A DNA stretch of 64,000 bases from JABCPO02 sp052174015 (lineage in GTDB: Bacteria > Bacillota > Clostridia > TANB77 > CAG-508), in assembly GCA_052174015.1 (NCBI GenBank), contig JBQMXM010000002.1, forward strand, positions 1-64,000, in the 5' to 3' direction. Each line of letters starts with the position of its first letter. The stretch's first letter is position 1. Positions 7,955-15,241 of the stretch are shown here, piece after piece. A program made the translations under genes and the position numbers. Under the pieces are notes generated by a model. It ran no database searches and was not told the DNA's origin. It was given only the letters and a program-made list of their open reading frames with translations.

Positions 7955-8695
7955 TTATTTAAATCCTTTTACAACTAACAATGGGTCTATATATTTTCCA
8001 TTTTTTCTAACTCCAAAATGTAAGTGTGGTGCTGTTGTAAGTCCATTTGTAGTTCTACCTGTTGAGTCCCTATATGGACTACCTGATACATATTTAGGAC
8101 CAACTCTACCAATAACGTCTCCCTTTTTTACACTTGCTCCTAAGCGTGGCATATATTCAGGATGTACATGGCCATATTGAATAATCATATTATTTCCTAC
8201 ATCTATTTCTATACAATATCCAAAACCACCTTTAAATGATGAGTTTGTAATTTTACCATCCATTATTGATATAAGCAATGTACCTTCCCATGTACCTAAA
8301 TCTATTCCTGGATGAAAAGATGTTGTTTTTCCTGTAAATGGACTTATCCTATAACCAAAAGGAGATGTTATTCTAGTATATTTTGCAATTGGTATGTTTG
8401 TATCACCAATATTTTCAAAATTTTCGTTTTGATTTGTTTCTCCATTATTTGTTAATATTGCAAAAAACATTACAGATACTATTAATATATTAAATACTTT
8501 ACCAAATGAAATATTTTTTAAAAACATCTCATTATTTATTTTATTCCTTATCTTATTTCCTAATATATTATTTATATCATTTGTTTTGTTATTTGTTCTA
8601 ATTTGTTTTTCTTTATCTAAAACTTTTTCTTCTTCTATTCCTTTTCTTTTACTTGTATATATATTACTAATTAATTTTATTACTTTTATTATCAT
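7955..8695 (-). CDS. M23 family (LytM-type) peptidoglycan endopeptidase, membrane-anchored
   Basis: Zinc endopeptidase that cuts peptide crosslinks in peptidoglycan, acting outside the membrane. Product of 246 residues. The start is taken at 8695 because AAAGG sits six bases upstream; the longer frame from 8716 has no ribosome binding site. A single hydrophobic segment at about residues 65-85 (FGKVFNILIVSVMFFAIL) anchors the protein. The catalytic domain shows RITSPFGYRISPFTG, the zinc motif HPGIDLG, YGHVHPEY and HLHFGVRKNG: all M23 ligands (H, D, H) and the second histidine are present. It follows mscL closely on the same strand. A GCAAC / GTTGC pair flanks the ribosome binding site, leaving it in a seven-base loop. 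Confidence 0.92.
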   Translation of the reverse strand: MIIKVIKLISNIYTSKRKGIEEEKVLDKEKQIRTNNKTNDINNILGNKIRNKINNEMFLKNISFGKVFNILIVSVMFFAILTNNGETNQNENFENIGDTNIPIAKYTRITSPFGYRISPFTGKTTSFHPGIDLGTWEGTLLISIMDGKITNSSFKGGFGYCIEIDVGNNMIIQYGHVHPEYMPRLGASVKKGDVIGRVGPKYVSGSPYRDSTGRTTNGLTTAPHLHFGVRKNGKYIDPLLVVKGFK

Positions 8696-8735
8696 GTGCA
8701 ACCTTTCTTGTTGCATACTTTATCATTTTTTTATC

Positions 8736-9236
8736 TTATTTATTATTTTCTTTTAATATATCAGTTATATCAAGTAATATCTTTTTTAATTCTTGTTTTT
8801 CAAGTGTTTCTTCTTGTTCTTTTTTTAGATTTTTTTCATCTAAAATACTTTCTTTATTTTTATTTAACTTATTTAACATTTTTACAACTATAAATATAGA
8901 AAAAGCTATTATAATAAAGTTGATTATTGTTTGTATAAAATTACCATATGGTAAAGTCATTTCTAAAGTCTTACCATTTTGTACATATTGTTTAGTAAAT
9001 TTTAAATCTGTAAAATCTATATTACCTGTTATAAATGACATTAATGGCATTATTATATCATTTACTAATGATGTTGCTATTTTACCAAAGGCTGTACCTA
9101 TTACAACCCCGACAGCCATATCAATTACATTTCCTTTTATAGCAAATTCTTTAAATTCTTCTATAAATCCTTTGCCTTTTTCCAATTTTTTTATAATTTG
9201 TTGATTAATCTTTTCATTATCTATCTTTTTATTCAT
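8736..9236 (-). CDS. mscL: large-conductance mechanosensitive channel MscL
   Basis: Pentameric pore that opens under membrane tension during osmotic downshock. Product of 166 residues against about 130-150 in the family. The hallmark first helix is clear: KGNVIDMAVGVVIGTAFGKI followed by VNDIIMPLM. The periplasmic loop and second helix (FIQTIINFIIIAFSIFIVVKM) follow, and the C-terminal cytoplasmic helix is long and acidic (KEQEETLEKQELKK). The start codon begins two bases after the stop of the NrdD-like gene, implying translational coupling. Two lysine-rich stretches extend the N-terminus. Confidence 0.96.
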   Translation of the reverse strand: MNKKIDNEKINQQIIKKLEKGKGFIEEFKEFAIKGNVIDMAVGVVIGTAFGKIATSLVNDIIMPLMSFITGNIDFTDLKFTKQYVQNGKTLEMTLPYGNFIQTIINFIIIAFSIFIVVKMLNKLNKNKESILDEKNLKKEQEETLEKQELKKILLDITDILKENNK

Positions 9237-9237
9237 A

Positions 9238-11379
9238 TTATATCCATTCTATTTCTAAAAAACCTATATCATATTCTAGTATTTTTAATACTAATTTCAT
9301 ATTTTTATCTATATTTTCTTTTGTACTTTGTTTTAATTTTAATTTAAAATTATGTCCTGCATTTGTATATTTATGAAATGGTGCTTCCCATTTTAATATG
9401 TCTTCTATTGACATTTTTTTAGTGATTTCTTCATTTAATTTAAATGAATTTGTATAATTCTTTTTGTCATTAATTCCTTTTATTCTTCCATGTATTGTTA
9501 AATCTAATTTTGTAAATATATTAGGGTCATATTCTTCTGGTAATGCTAACAATTGATAATTTAGATTATATTCATTTGAAAATATATCACATTTTTTTCT
9601 CATATATGATATTATATCTAATGCTATTTTATGACTTTTATCTAAATCTTCTAATTTTTCTTTTTTAAACAATACTAAAAGCATCTCATAAATACCATTA
9701 AATGATATTGCAAGTATACCATGTTTTAATGCTCTTCTTAATTTATCGCCTTCTTTAATTTTATCACTATCAAGCCATATTCCTTCATTAAAAAGCATAG
9801 GAAATTCTGTTCTTTGTTTTAAAGATAATTCTTCAAATCTATCAAATAATACTTGTTTAGCTGAATTTAATTCTTCATCTAATTTCTTAAAAAATTCTTT
9901 TTTTACATATTTCCTATTTTCTTTAATATGTCTTATTGCAAGTCCAACTAAATTGATACTTACAACTCCAAGTAGTCCTCTTCCTGCAACGATTGCTCTT
10001 TTATCATCTAAATTATTTTCTATTACTCTGATTCCATTAATATATGCTGCTTCTGTTAGTATTTCTCCTGTATTACATTTAAGATTAAATGTAGAATCTT
10101 GAAATGAAAATTTAATACTGTTTAAATTTAATGTTAGACTTTCTTTAAATAAGTCATAGTTTGGATCTGTCTCTGATATATTAATTCCTCTTTTTAATTT
10201 AAATACTATTTCTGGATATCTAGGTCTTACTCCTTTTCCAAGTCCTGCATTTATTGCTTTAAATATACTTTTAATTACTAATCTTCCCTGACTTGTTGTA
10301 TCTGTACCTAAATTTATACTAAAATACATTTTCTCATCACCATTTATATTTAATAAATTTAAATTATGTAAAAATGCTTCCATTGCTTTAAATGTTAATT
10401 TTTCTGTTTTTTCTAATGCTAAATTATAGCTTTTTATTAATATATTTTCAAGTAATGTACTTTGTCTAAAGTATTTAAAAAATATTGAAATATCAAATGA
10501 AATTTCTTCTAATTTATCAATTTCTCTAATTATACCATTGATTGGCAAGAAGTCAAAATGTTCAGTTATTTTAAAGCTCTCTAATAGTGTTTGTTTGAAT
10601 TGTTTTTTAAATGTTTTAAGTACTCCTTCTGCTAAAAAATAGTCAAAAGCTGGTATTGATTCTCCTAAATATTGTTCTTTTGATGTTAAATACATAACAT
10701 TACAACATATATTTGCATATGATAATATATTATTTGCAGGTCTTACTATTCCATTTTCATATTTAAATCCCTCTTTATATATTTTTCTTAAATCTATTTG
10801 AGTAAATGCTGTCATTCCACTTGCTATATATTCTAAATCATGTATATATATTTGCCCACATTCGTGTTCTTCTACAAATTTTCTTTTAACTATATTTGTT
10901 AATGCATAATGTTTTGCAAGTTCTAAACCTAACTTCTTCATTTTTTCTTTAGGTTCAAGTTCAGTATTTCCAGCTATTATTTTTTTTACATCTAAATTAT
11001 CAATTACACTTAAAAACTTATATTTTTTTCTATCTTCAAATATTGCCCTTATTTTATTTCTATTTTTTCTATAATTATAGAAACTTTCATATACTTCTAT
11101 ATATTTTAATCTTTTTAACTTTTCTTCTATAATATCTTGAATTTTTTCAATTTTAATTTTAGGATATTCTTCAATATTTAAATGATTATCATATATTTCT
11201 TTTAATACTGCTATATATACTTTATTAACATCTTTATCTATATATCTATTTCCATCTATACTATCAAAAGCTTTTTTAATTGCAAGTGCTATTCTTTTAC
11301 AATCAAAATCAACTCTTCTTTGATTTCTTTTTATAACTGTCATTTTTAGAAGTTCTTTTTCAATTGAATTTATTTCCAT
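9238..11379 (-). CDS. NrdD-like protein with ATP-cone, lacking the glycyl-radical domain
   Basis: Product of 713 residues, clearly homologous to anaerobic ribonucleoside-triphosphate reductase. Residues 12-105 form an ATP-cone (MTVIKRNQRRVDFD). The barrel region carries ICCNVMYLTS, GRGLLGVVSINLVGLAI and EAPFHKYTNAGHN. Two features break the pattern. Where family members carry the catalytic thiyl cysteine in MGCRTRVIEN, this protein has YINGIRVIEN, placing Asn448 at the cysteine position by eye. The chain also ends about 80 residues early, without the zinc cysteines or the RxxGY radical loop. mscL starts two bases later, so no frameshifted tail exists. It is therefore probably not a reductase. 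A regulatory or nucleotide-sensing role is inference. Confidence 0.75.
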   Translation of the reverse strand: MEINSIEKELLKMTVIKRNQRRVDFDCKRIALAIKKAFDSIDGNRYIDKDVNKVYIAVLKEIYDNHLNIEEYPKIKIEKIQDIIEEKLKRLKYIEVYESFYNYRKNRNKIRAIFEDRKKYKFLSVIDNLDVKKIIAGNTELEPKEKMKKLGLELAKHYALTNIVKRKFVEEHECGQIYIHDLEYIASGMTAFTQIDLRKIYKEGFKYENGIVRPANNILSYANICCNVMYLTSKEQYLGESIPAFDYFLAEGVLKTFKKQFKQTLLESFKITEHFDFLPINGIIREIDKLEEISFDISIFFKYFRQSTLLENILIKSYNLALEKTEKLTFKAMEAFLHNLNLLNINGDEKMYFSINLGTDTTSQGRLVIKSIFKAINAGLGKGVRPRYPEIVFKLKRGINISETDPNYDLFKESLTLNLNSIKFSFQDSTFNLKCNTGEILTEAAYINGIRVIENNLDDKRAIVAGRGLLGVVSINLVGLAIRHIKENRKYVKKEFFKKLDEELNSAKQVLFDRFEELSLKQRTEFPMLFNEGIWLDSDKIKEGDKLRRALKHGILAISFNGIYEMLLVLFKKEKLEDLDKSHKIALDIISYMRKKCDIFSNEYNLNYQLLALPEEYDPNIFTKLDLTIHGRIKGINDKKNYTNSFKLNEEITKKMSIEDILKWEAPFHKYTNAGHNFKLKLKQSTKENIDKNMKLVLKILEYDIGFLEIEWI

Positions 11380-11388
11380 TTTTACTCC

Positions 11389-11417
11389 TTTACATTTTAA
11401 AAAATATATTATATAAT
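11389..11417 (+). promoter_or_regulatory. sigma-A-type promoter for tRNA-Arg
   Basis: Plus strand TTTACA, 17-bp spacer, TATAAT, ending 18 bases before the mature tRNA 5' end. It overlaps the divergent upstream region of the NrdD-like gene. Confidence 0.65.
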
Positions 11418-11435
11418 TTTAATAGTTGTGTACAT

Positions 11436-11512
11436 GCAGCCGTAGCTCAATTGGATAGAGCATTTGACTACGAATCAAAAGGTTGTAGGTTCGACTCCTA
11501 TCGGCTGTACCA
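11436..11512 (+). tRNA. tRNA-Arg (anticodon ACG)
   Basis: A complete 77-base cloverleaf. Acceptor GCAGCCG pairs with CGGCTGT (one G-U pair), followed by discriminator A and an encoded CCA. The D-arm is GCTC / GAGC. The anticodon stem is TTTGA / TCAAA around the loop CTACGAA, anticodon ACG, whose first base is expected to be deaminated to inosine to read CGN arginine codons. The T-arm is GTAGG / CCTAT with loop TTCGACT. It is the only tRNA gene found in the window and has its own promoter and terminator. Confidence 0.97.
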
Positions 11513-11515
11513 TTT

Positions 11516-11537
11516 AAACCCTATTTAGGGTTTTTAT
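11516..11537 (+). terminator. terminator of tRNA-Arg
   Basis: AAACCCTA and TAGGGTTT form a perfect 8-bp stem with a two-base loop (effectively 7 bp and four bases), followed by a run of five T. It begins four bases after the tRNA CCA end. Confidence 0.8.
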
Positions 11538-11617
11538 TATTTTCATTATACTACATCTAATGTATAGTGTTAAGTACTTTTTATATTTTTGACAAATTTA
11601 TACATAGCTTATATACC

Positions 11618-11653
11618 AAAAACAGACACTTGTATAAGTATCTGTTTCTTTTT
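11618..11653. terminator. terminator of the transglutaminase-like gene
   Basis: AAACAGACACTT and AAGTATCTGTTT make a 12-bp stem around GTAT, with one A-C mismatch on the plus strand that becomes a G-U pair on the minus strand. T-runs lie on both outer sides, so it can also stop read-through from tRNA-Arg. Confidence 0.7.
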
Positions 11654-11669
11654 TAAAGTAGTTATTTCT

Positions 11670-12905
11670 TTATTTTTTAGATTTTAAAATATCTGTTTCA
11701 TCTAATGTATTAAATTTAAGTTGCTTTTTACTTATCTTTTTCATTTTTTTACTATCTAAATCTTTTTCAGAGAATATAGTTTTAAAATATTCTATTACTT
11801 CATCATTTATTTCAAAGTTTTTATCTATATCTATTCCTTTATCTGTATAATTCTCAATAGTAACTACTATTTCCTTATTATAATCACATTTCATTCTAAC
11901 TGATGTAAATACTTTCTTTTCAGGCAAGTTATATTTTTCACTTATTTCTTTAATTTGTTTATCAATAATCTCTTTGTTTTTTAAATAATATTCTGTTTTA
12001 GTTAAATTAGATGTTTCTTTTTCTGCATCTATATCATATTTGTATATATCAAGATATTCAACATTAAATAGATGTGCTTTAAAATCTGTAAAAGGATAGT
12101 CCATTTTATTTAAGTTGTGATAATGTGTAATTATAGTTGTACTATCAAAATTATACCATATACCATTTATACATATTTGATTCCATATATGACTAGCTGA
12201 TTCTATCATTATACTATCTAATTTTAATATTCTACTAAATATATAAAAAATTATTGCAAATCCAGAACATACAGTTCTTTTATTTATTATTCCTAAATAT
12301 AGTGTTTTTGTTAACATATTTATATATTTTAATTTAATATTTTTCTTTTCTTCTCCTGTTTTATCTATATATTCTTCTAATAACACTTTGGTACGATTAT
12401 ATATCATATTTTCTAAAAAATACTTACATATTATTTTAAATTTCAATTCATCATCTGTTAAATGTTTATTTGAATCTTCTTTTCTTAATTTTGTATATTT
12501 ATCTTTTAATTCTTCTCCTATTTGCATATACATATTATGTGCTTTTTTTATTCGTTTATAGTATTTTTCTCTACGTACAGACCATACGAATTCTGAAAAA
12601 ATTATATAAACTTTAAAACCTTTATCATGTATTAAATCTATAACATAAAAATGACTATCTTTTAATAAAAATATATCTTCTATTTTTATATTTATATATA
12701 ATATTTTAGATTTAAGACTAAATAGTATTTCTAAAAGCTCACTACTTTTATTATTAATTATATCATTATACATTTCTTCTAATTCGTTTAAATATATATA
12801 TATATATACTTTTTTTACTCCTAAATCTTGTTCTATGTATTTTCTTCTTTTATCTAATCTTTTAATTGATCTAAAGGGTATTCCTTTATTTTTTTTATTA
12901 TCCAA
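11670..12905 (-). CDS. transglutaminase-like superfamily protein
   Basis: Product of 411 residues with a transglutaminase/protease-like core near the middle. The Cys-His-Asp triad is visible in order and at family spacing: TVCSGFAIIFYIF (C213), SASHIWNQICI (H239) and WYNFDSTTI (D254). Bacterial members are usually cysteine peptidases or of unknown role. The N-terminal 200 residues and the lysine-rich C-terminus are not recognised; no signal peptide is seen, so it appears cytoplasmic. The start is taken as TTG at 12905, because AAAGGAG lies five bases upstream and this arrangement is kept in the truncated copy at 14318-14590. A longer GTG frame from 12992 would run through a terminator hairpin. 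Lies in an accessory patch next to tRNA-Arg. Confidence 0.75.
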   Translation of the reverse strand: MDNKKNKGIPFRSIKRLDKRRKYIEQDLGVKKVYIYIYLNELEEMYNDIINNKSSELLEILFSLKSKILYINIKIEDIFLLKDSHFYVIDLIHDKGFKVYIIFSEFVWSVRREKYYKRIKKAHNMYMQIGEELKDKYTKLRKEDSNKHLTDDELKFKIICKYFLENMIYNRTKVLLEEYIDKTGEEKKNIKLKYINMLTKTLYLGIINKRTVCSGFAIIFYIFSRILKLDSIMIESASHIWNQICINGIWYNFDSTTIITHYHNLNKMDYPFTDFKAHLFNVEYLDIYKYDIDAEKETSNLTKTEYYLKNKEIIDKQIKEISEKYNLPEKKVFTSVRMKCDYNKEIVVTIENYTDKGIDIDKNFEINDEVIEYFKTIFSEKDLDSKKMKKISKKQLKFNTLDETDILKSKK

Positions 12906-12917
12906 ATTTTCTCCTTT
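12645..12917 (-). repeat. direct repeat, parent copy (partner at 14330-14602)
   Basis: About 270 bases covering the ribosome binding site and first 87 codons of the transglutaminase-like gene are repeated without gaps at 14330-14602 in the same orientation. The two copies enclose the small acidic gene and both ASCH genes. The right-hand copy breaks off inside the codon after DSHFY. Confidence 0.85.
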
Positions 12918-12946
12918 TTTATTATCTCTTATATTATAACTATAAT

Positions 12947-12979
12947 GCAAAACAGGTGTTATTTCAACACCTGTTTTTA
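12947..12979 (-). terminator. terminator after the 51-residue acidic gene
   Basis: A perfect 12-bp stem, AAAACAGGTGTT / AACACCTGTTTT, with a five-base loop, lying about 30 bases past the stop of the small gene. On the minus strand the tail is only four U before G, so termination may be partial; on the plus strand the T-run is five. Confidence 0.65.
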
Positions 12980-13006
12980 TATAATTAAGCACTTATTTTA
13001 AAACTA

Positions 13007-13162
13007 CTATCTAGTCAACCCTTTATGGTTATCTGTTGTATGTTCTCTTCCTTTTTTTAATCTTTCAGGATTTTTACTTCTCTTACCATCTGTGAACTTT
13101 TCTTCTTCTTCTCCATATGGATAATCATCATCGTCATCGCAATAAAGTCTAAACTCTAACAT
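13007..13162 (-). CDS. small acidic/basic protein, 51 residues
   Basis: Not recognised. The reading frame starts at ATG 13162, seven bases after a perfect AGGAGG, and ends in TAG. The product begins MLEFRLYCDDDDDYPYGEEE, with five aspartates and four glutamates, and then turns basic and hydrophilic (GKRSKNPERLKKGREH). It is preceded by an ideal sigma-A promoter and followed by a hairpin terminator, so it is a monocistronic unit. The abrupt change from acidic to basic halves suggests an intrinsically disordered or nucleic-acid-mimic-like peptide, but this is inference. Confidence 0.65.
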   Translation of the reverse strand: MLEFRLYCDDDDDYPYGEEEEKFTDGKRSKNPERLKKGREHTTDNHKGLTR

Positions 13163-13269
13163 AACATTACCTCCTAAAAACTTATTTTATTTTTAAGTGC
13201 TTAAATATATGCTTAATCTCAATAATTATAAAGTATAAATTATTTTATAGATAATATATTATTAATTTC

Positions 13270-13298
13270 ATTATATATATCCTTCTATATATTGTCAA
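13270..13298 (-). promoter_or_regulatory. consensus sigma-A promoter for the 51-residue gene
   Basis: Minus strand TTGACA, exactly 17 bp, TATAAT: a perfect consensus promoter. The transcript would start near 13263 and carry a leader of about 100 bases. A 22-bp tandem repeat abuts the upstream side of the -35 element. Confidence 0.75.
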
Positions 13299-13306
13299 TT
13301 TTTTTA

Positions 13307-13350
13307 TATTTTTACCACTTTTAAATTTTATTTTTACCACTTTTAAATTT
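13307..13350. repeat. perfect 22-bp tandem direct repeat (possible operator)
   Basis: Two identical abutting copies at 13307-13328 and 13329-13350, each containing TTTTTACCACTTTTAAATTT. A degenerate third motif (TCTTTACCAAATTT) follows at about 13361-13374. The repeat sits between the perfect promoter of the minus-strand acidic gene and the plus-strand ASCH gene. Such placement suits a regulator binding two turns of DNA, but no binder is known. Confidence 0.8.
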
Positions 13351-13426
13351 GATTTAAAAATCTTTACCAAATTTATAGAAAAATTATTTTTTTTAATGAT
13401 ATACTTGTTATATGGAGGTAATGACG

Positions 13427-13765
13427 ATGATACATGAAATGAAGTTAAAAGATAAAGCATTCAATAATATTAAAAATGGTATAAAAAAATTTGAACTCAG
13501 ACTCTATGATTATAGAAGAAAAACTATAAGCTTAGGAGATACTATTATATTTCATAACTTAAATAATTTAGATGATACTATTTCTGTAACTGTTTTCGCA
13601 TTACTAAGATATCCTTCTTTTGCAGATTTATTTGCTGATATTGACTATAAACTTTGTGGAACTGCAAATAGTTTAGAAGAGAAATTAGAACGTGTACATA
13701 CTTTTTATACTGTTGAAGAGGAAAAAGAACATGGAATACTTGCAATAAAAATTCAATTATTATAA
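13427..13765 (+). CDS. ASCH domain protein
   Basis: Product of 112 residues, short ASCH domain (PUA-like beta barrel that binds RNA or modified nucleosides). The family signature is clear at the start: MKLKDKAFNNIKNGIKKFEL, then RLYDYRRKTISLGDTIIFHN, with the G-x-K-x-x-E-x-R pattern and the conserved D/G-D-x-I-x-F strand. The start at 13427 is chosen because GGAGG lies eight bases upstream; two earlier in-frame ATGs overlap the ribosome binding site. Some ASCH proteins are amidohydrolases acting on N4-acetylcytidine; others have no known activity. It is convergent with a second ASCH-like gene across a shared terminator. Confidence 0.85.
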   Translation: MIHEMKLKDKAFNNIKNGIKKFELRLYDYRRKTISLGDTIIFHNLNNLDDTISVTVFALLRYPSFADLFADIDYKLCGTANSLEEKLERVHTFYTVEEEKEHGILAIKIQLL

Positions 13766-13778
13766 ATAAACCATATAT

Positions 13779-13806
13779 AAAAGACGCCGACATTGTCAGC
13801 GCCTTT
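13779..13806 (-). terminator. terminator between the two convergent ASCH genes
   Basis: On the minus strand AAAAGGCGCTGACA pairs with TGTCGGCGTCTTTT through 14 positions (two G-U pairs) and ends in TTTT. It is the most G+C-rich hairpin of the accessory patch. The same pairing has two mismatches on the plus strand, so the minus-strand gene at 13814 is the better client. Confidence 0.75.
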
Positions 13807-13813
13807 TACGGTG

Positions 13814-14242
13814 TTATCGATTTATAACCACTACTTTTTCAGCTTTTATTATATACTCTGTTAATTCTGTAAATGTTTCAGCATAAGAAAAAGCTTGTGG
13901 TGGTACAAAGCCAAACTTGTTTTTAAGTTCTTCTAATGAAATTGGATTAGTAAGTTCGTAAACTTTAATTATTGGGTAAGCATATTTTGATTTCTTACCT
14001 TTATTAAAATCAAGGTTTCCATCGCCAGTAATTTCTAATTGTTCTGGATATTTTACTATATTTCCAATTTCTATCACATATTTTAATTGACTTTGTGGTG
14101 CAGTTACATAAACATACATGAACTTAAAACTCTTTTTAGGTATATAGTTTCTAAATTCATGATTTTTTATTCCCTGCACAATTTTTGAAGTAGGTTCTTG
14201 TTTGATACTTACATATATTCCATTAATTGATTCATAACTCAT
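13814..14242 (-). CDS. ASCH/PUA-like domain protein
   Basis: Product of 142 residues. The N-terminal half follows the ASCH pattern: YVSIKQEPTSKIVQGIKNHE followed by FRNYIPKK, that is substrate-loop G-x-K-x-x-E-F-R, then a beta strand MYVYVTAP. The C-terminal half (residues 95-140) is helical and not recognised. AAGGAG ten bases before ATG gives the start. It is less typical than its convergent neighbour at 13427-13765, so the ASCH call rests mainly on the first 60 residues. An RNA- or nucleoside-binding role is the family expectation; substrate unknown. Confidence 0.65.
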   Translation of the reverse strand: MSYESINGIYVSIKQEPTSKIVQGIKNHEFRNYIPKKSFKFMYVYVTAPQSQLKYVIEIGNIVKYPEQLEITGDGNLDFNKGKKSKYAYPIIKVYELTNPISLEELKNKFGFVPPQAFSYAETFTELTEYIIKAEKVVVINR

Positions 14243-14264
14243 ATTTCTCGAACTCCTTGATAAA

Positions 14265-14278
14265 ATAGTATATACTAT
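14265..14278. promoter_or_regulatory. 14-bp palindrome upstream of the second ASCH gene
   Basis: ATAGTATATACTAT is a perfect palindrome centred about 30 bases before the ASCH gene start, inside the region where a promoter is expected. It may be an operator, or chance in A+T-rich DNA. Confidence 0.3.
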
Positions 14279-14317
14279 AATGTCTAAACAACATATACGA
14301 ATTGTTAATCCAGTTTA

Positions 14318-14590
14318 TTACAATATCATATAAAAATGACTATCTTTTAATAAAAATATATCTTCTATATTTATATTTATATATAATATTTTAGATTTAA
14401 GACTAAACAATGTTTCTAAAGGTATACTCGTTCCATTATTAATTATATCATTATACATTTCTTCTAATTCGTTTAAAGATATATAAGTATATACTTTTTT
14501 TACTCCTAAATCTTCTTTTATATATTTTCTTCTTTTATCTAATCTTTTAATTGATCTAAAAGGTATTCCTCTCCTTTTTTTATTATCCAA
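14318..14590 (-). pseudogene. truncated duplicate of the transglutaminase-like gene (N-terminus only)
   Basis: Starts with the same TTG and AAAGGAG ribosome binding site as the gene at 11670-12905 and encodes about 90 residues. It matches the parent without gaps up to DSHFY and then ends in three unrelated residues and a stop. I count about 13 substitutions over 87 shared residues, so the copy is not brand new. None of the catalytic Cys-His-Asp residues is included, so it cannot be an active enzyme. Conservation of frame over the shared part could mean that the N-terminal domain is still expressed, or that decay is recent. Confidence 0.8.
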
Positions 14591-14649
14591 ATTTTCTCCT
14601 TTATTTAACATATTTTTAATTTAATTATATAATTCTTAATAAATATTGT

Positions 14650-15240
14650 TTATTCACAAATACCATTCAACATAAAATCTATACTATTTTTAATTATCTC
14701 ATCTTCACTTATTATGCTAGTATTTATTATTTCATATATTCCAGTACTAATAAATGCTCCAAAAATATTATATGACATTAATAATGGATTACCTGGTTTT
14801 ATTTGTTTTTGTTTTTGTCCTTCTTCTATTATTTTATTCATTTCTATAATATATTTTTTTATTTGTTCTTTTAGATATTGATGACTTATTTGTTTTCCCC
14901 ATAATTCTGAAATTAACATTTTAAATATTGCTTTATTAGCTAATGCTGTCTTTATTTGATGTTCACATATTGATACTATTTTTTCTAATGGGTCTGTTAT
15001 GTTTTCTACACTTTTATGTACTTCTTTATATAATATATTTATCCCCTCTTCTAGTATATATTTAAATAATTCTTCTTTATTTTTAAAATAATAATATAAT
15101 GTTCCTTTTGCTACATCTGATTTTATTGCAATTTGATCCATAGATGTATTTTCATACCCATCTATAGAAAATTGTAATAATGCAGCTTTAAAAATCCTTT
15201 CTTTTTTTTGTTTCTTTTTGTTATTTACATTATCTTTCAT
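14650..15240 (-). CDS. TetR family transcriptional regulator
   Basis: DNA-binding repressor of 196 residues. The N-terminal helix-turn-helix is typical: RIFKAALLQFSIDGYENTSM, then IAIKSDVAKGTLYYYFKNKEEL. The C-terminal ligand-binding part is helical and not assignable to a known ligand. Its ATG lies one base after the ligA stop, and the AGGAG ribosome binding site is inside the end of ligA, so it is co-transcribed with tcdA and ligA. No divergent transporter or pump gene is adjacent, so its targets cannot be guessed; neighbouring targets could include the transglutaminase fragment immediately downstream. Confidence 0.93.
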   Translation of the reverse strand: MKDNVNNKKKQKKERIFKAALLQFSIDGYENTSMDQIAIKSDVAKGTLYYYFKNKEELFKYILEEGINILYKEVHKSVENITDPLEKIVSICEHQIKTALANKAIFKMLISELWGKQISHQYLKEQIKKYIIEMNKIIEEGQKQKQIKPGNPLLMSYNIFGAFISTGIYEIINTSIISEDEIIKNSIDFMLNGICE

Positions 15241-15241
15241 A

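Noticed and set aside
9238..11379. Frameshifted normal nrdD
   Set aside because: The next gene starts two bases after the stop and no radical-loop or zinc-cysteine sequence appears in any frame there; the active-site cysteine is also replaced inside the intact frame.
13307..13350. CRISPR array
   Set aside because: Two abutting identical units with no spacers and no cas genes in the window; a tandem repeat, not an array.
14318..14590. Independent small gene of 90 residues
   Set aside because: It matches the first part of the transglutaminase-like gene without gaps and stops at the break point, so it is a truncated duplicate even if it is still translated.
11436..14640. Integrated element with attachment sites at tRNA-Arg
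   Set aside because: No integrase or recombinase gene and no copy of the tRNA 3' end were found to the right. The patch is called accessory on gene content and the direct repeat only.
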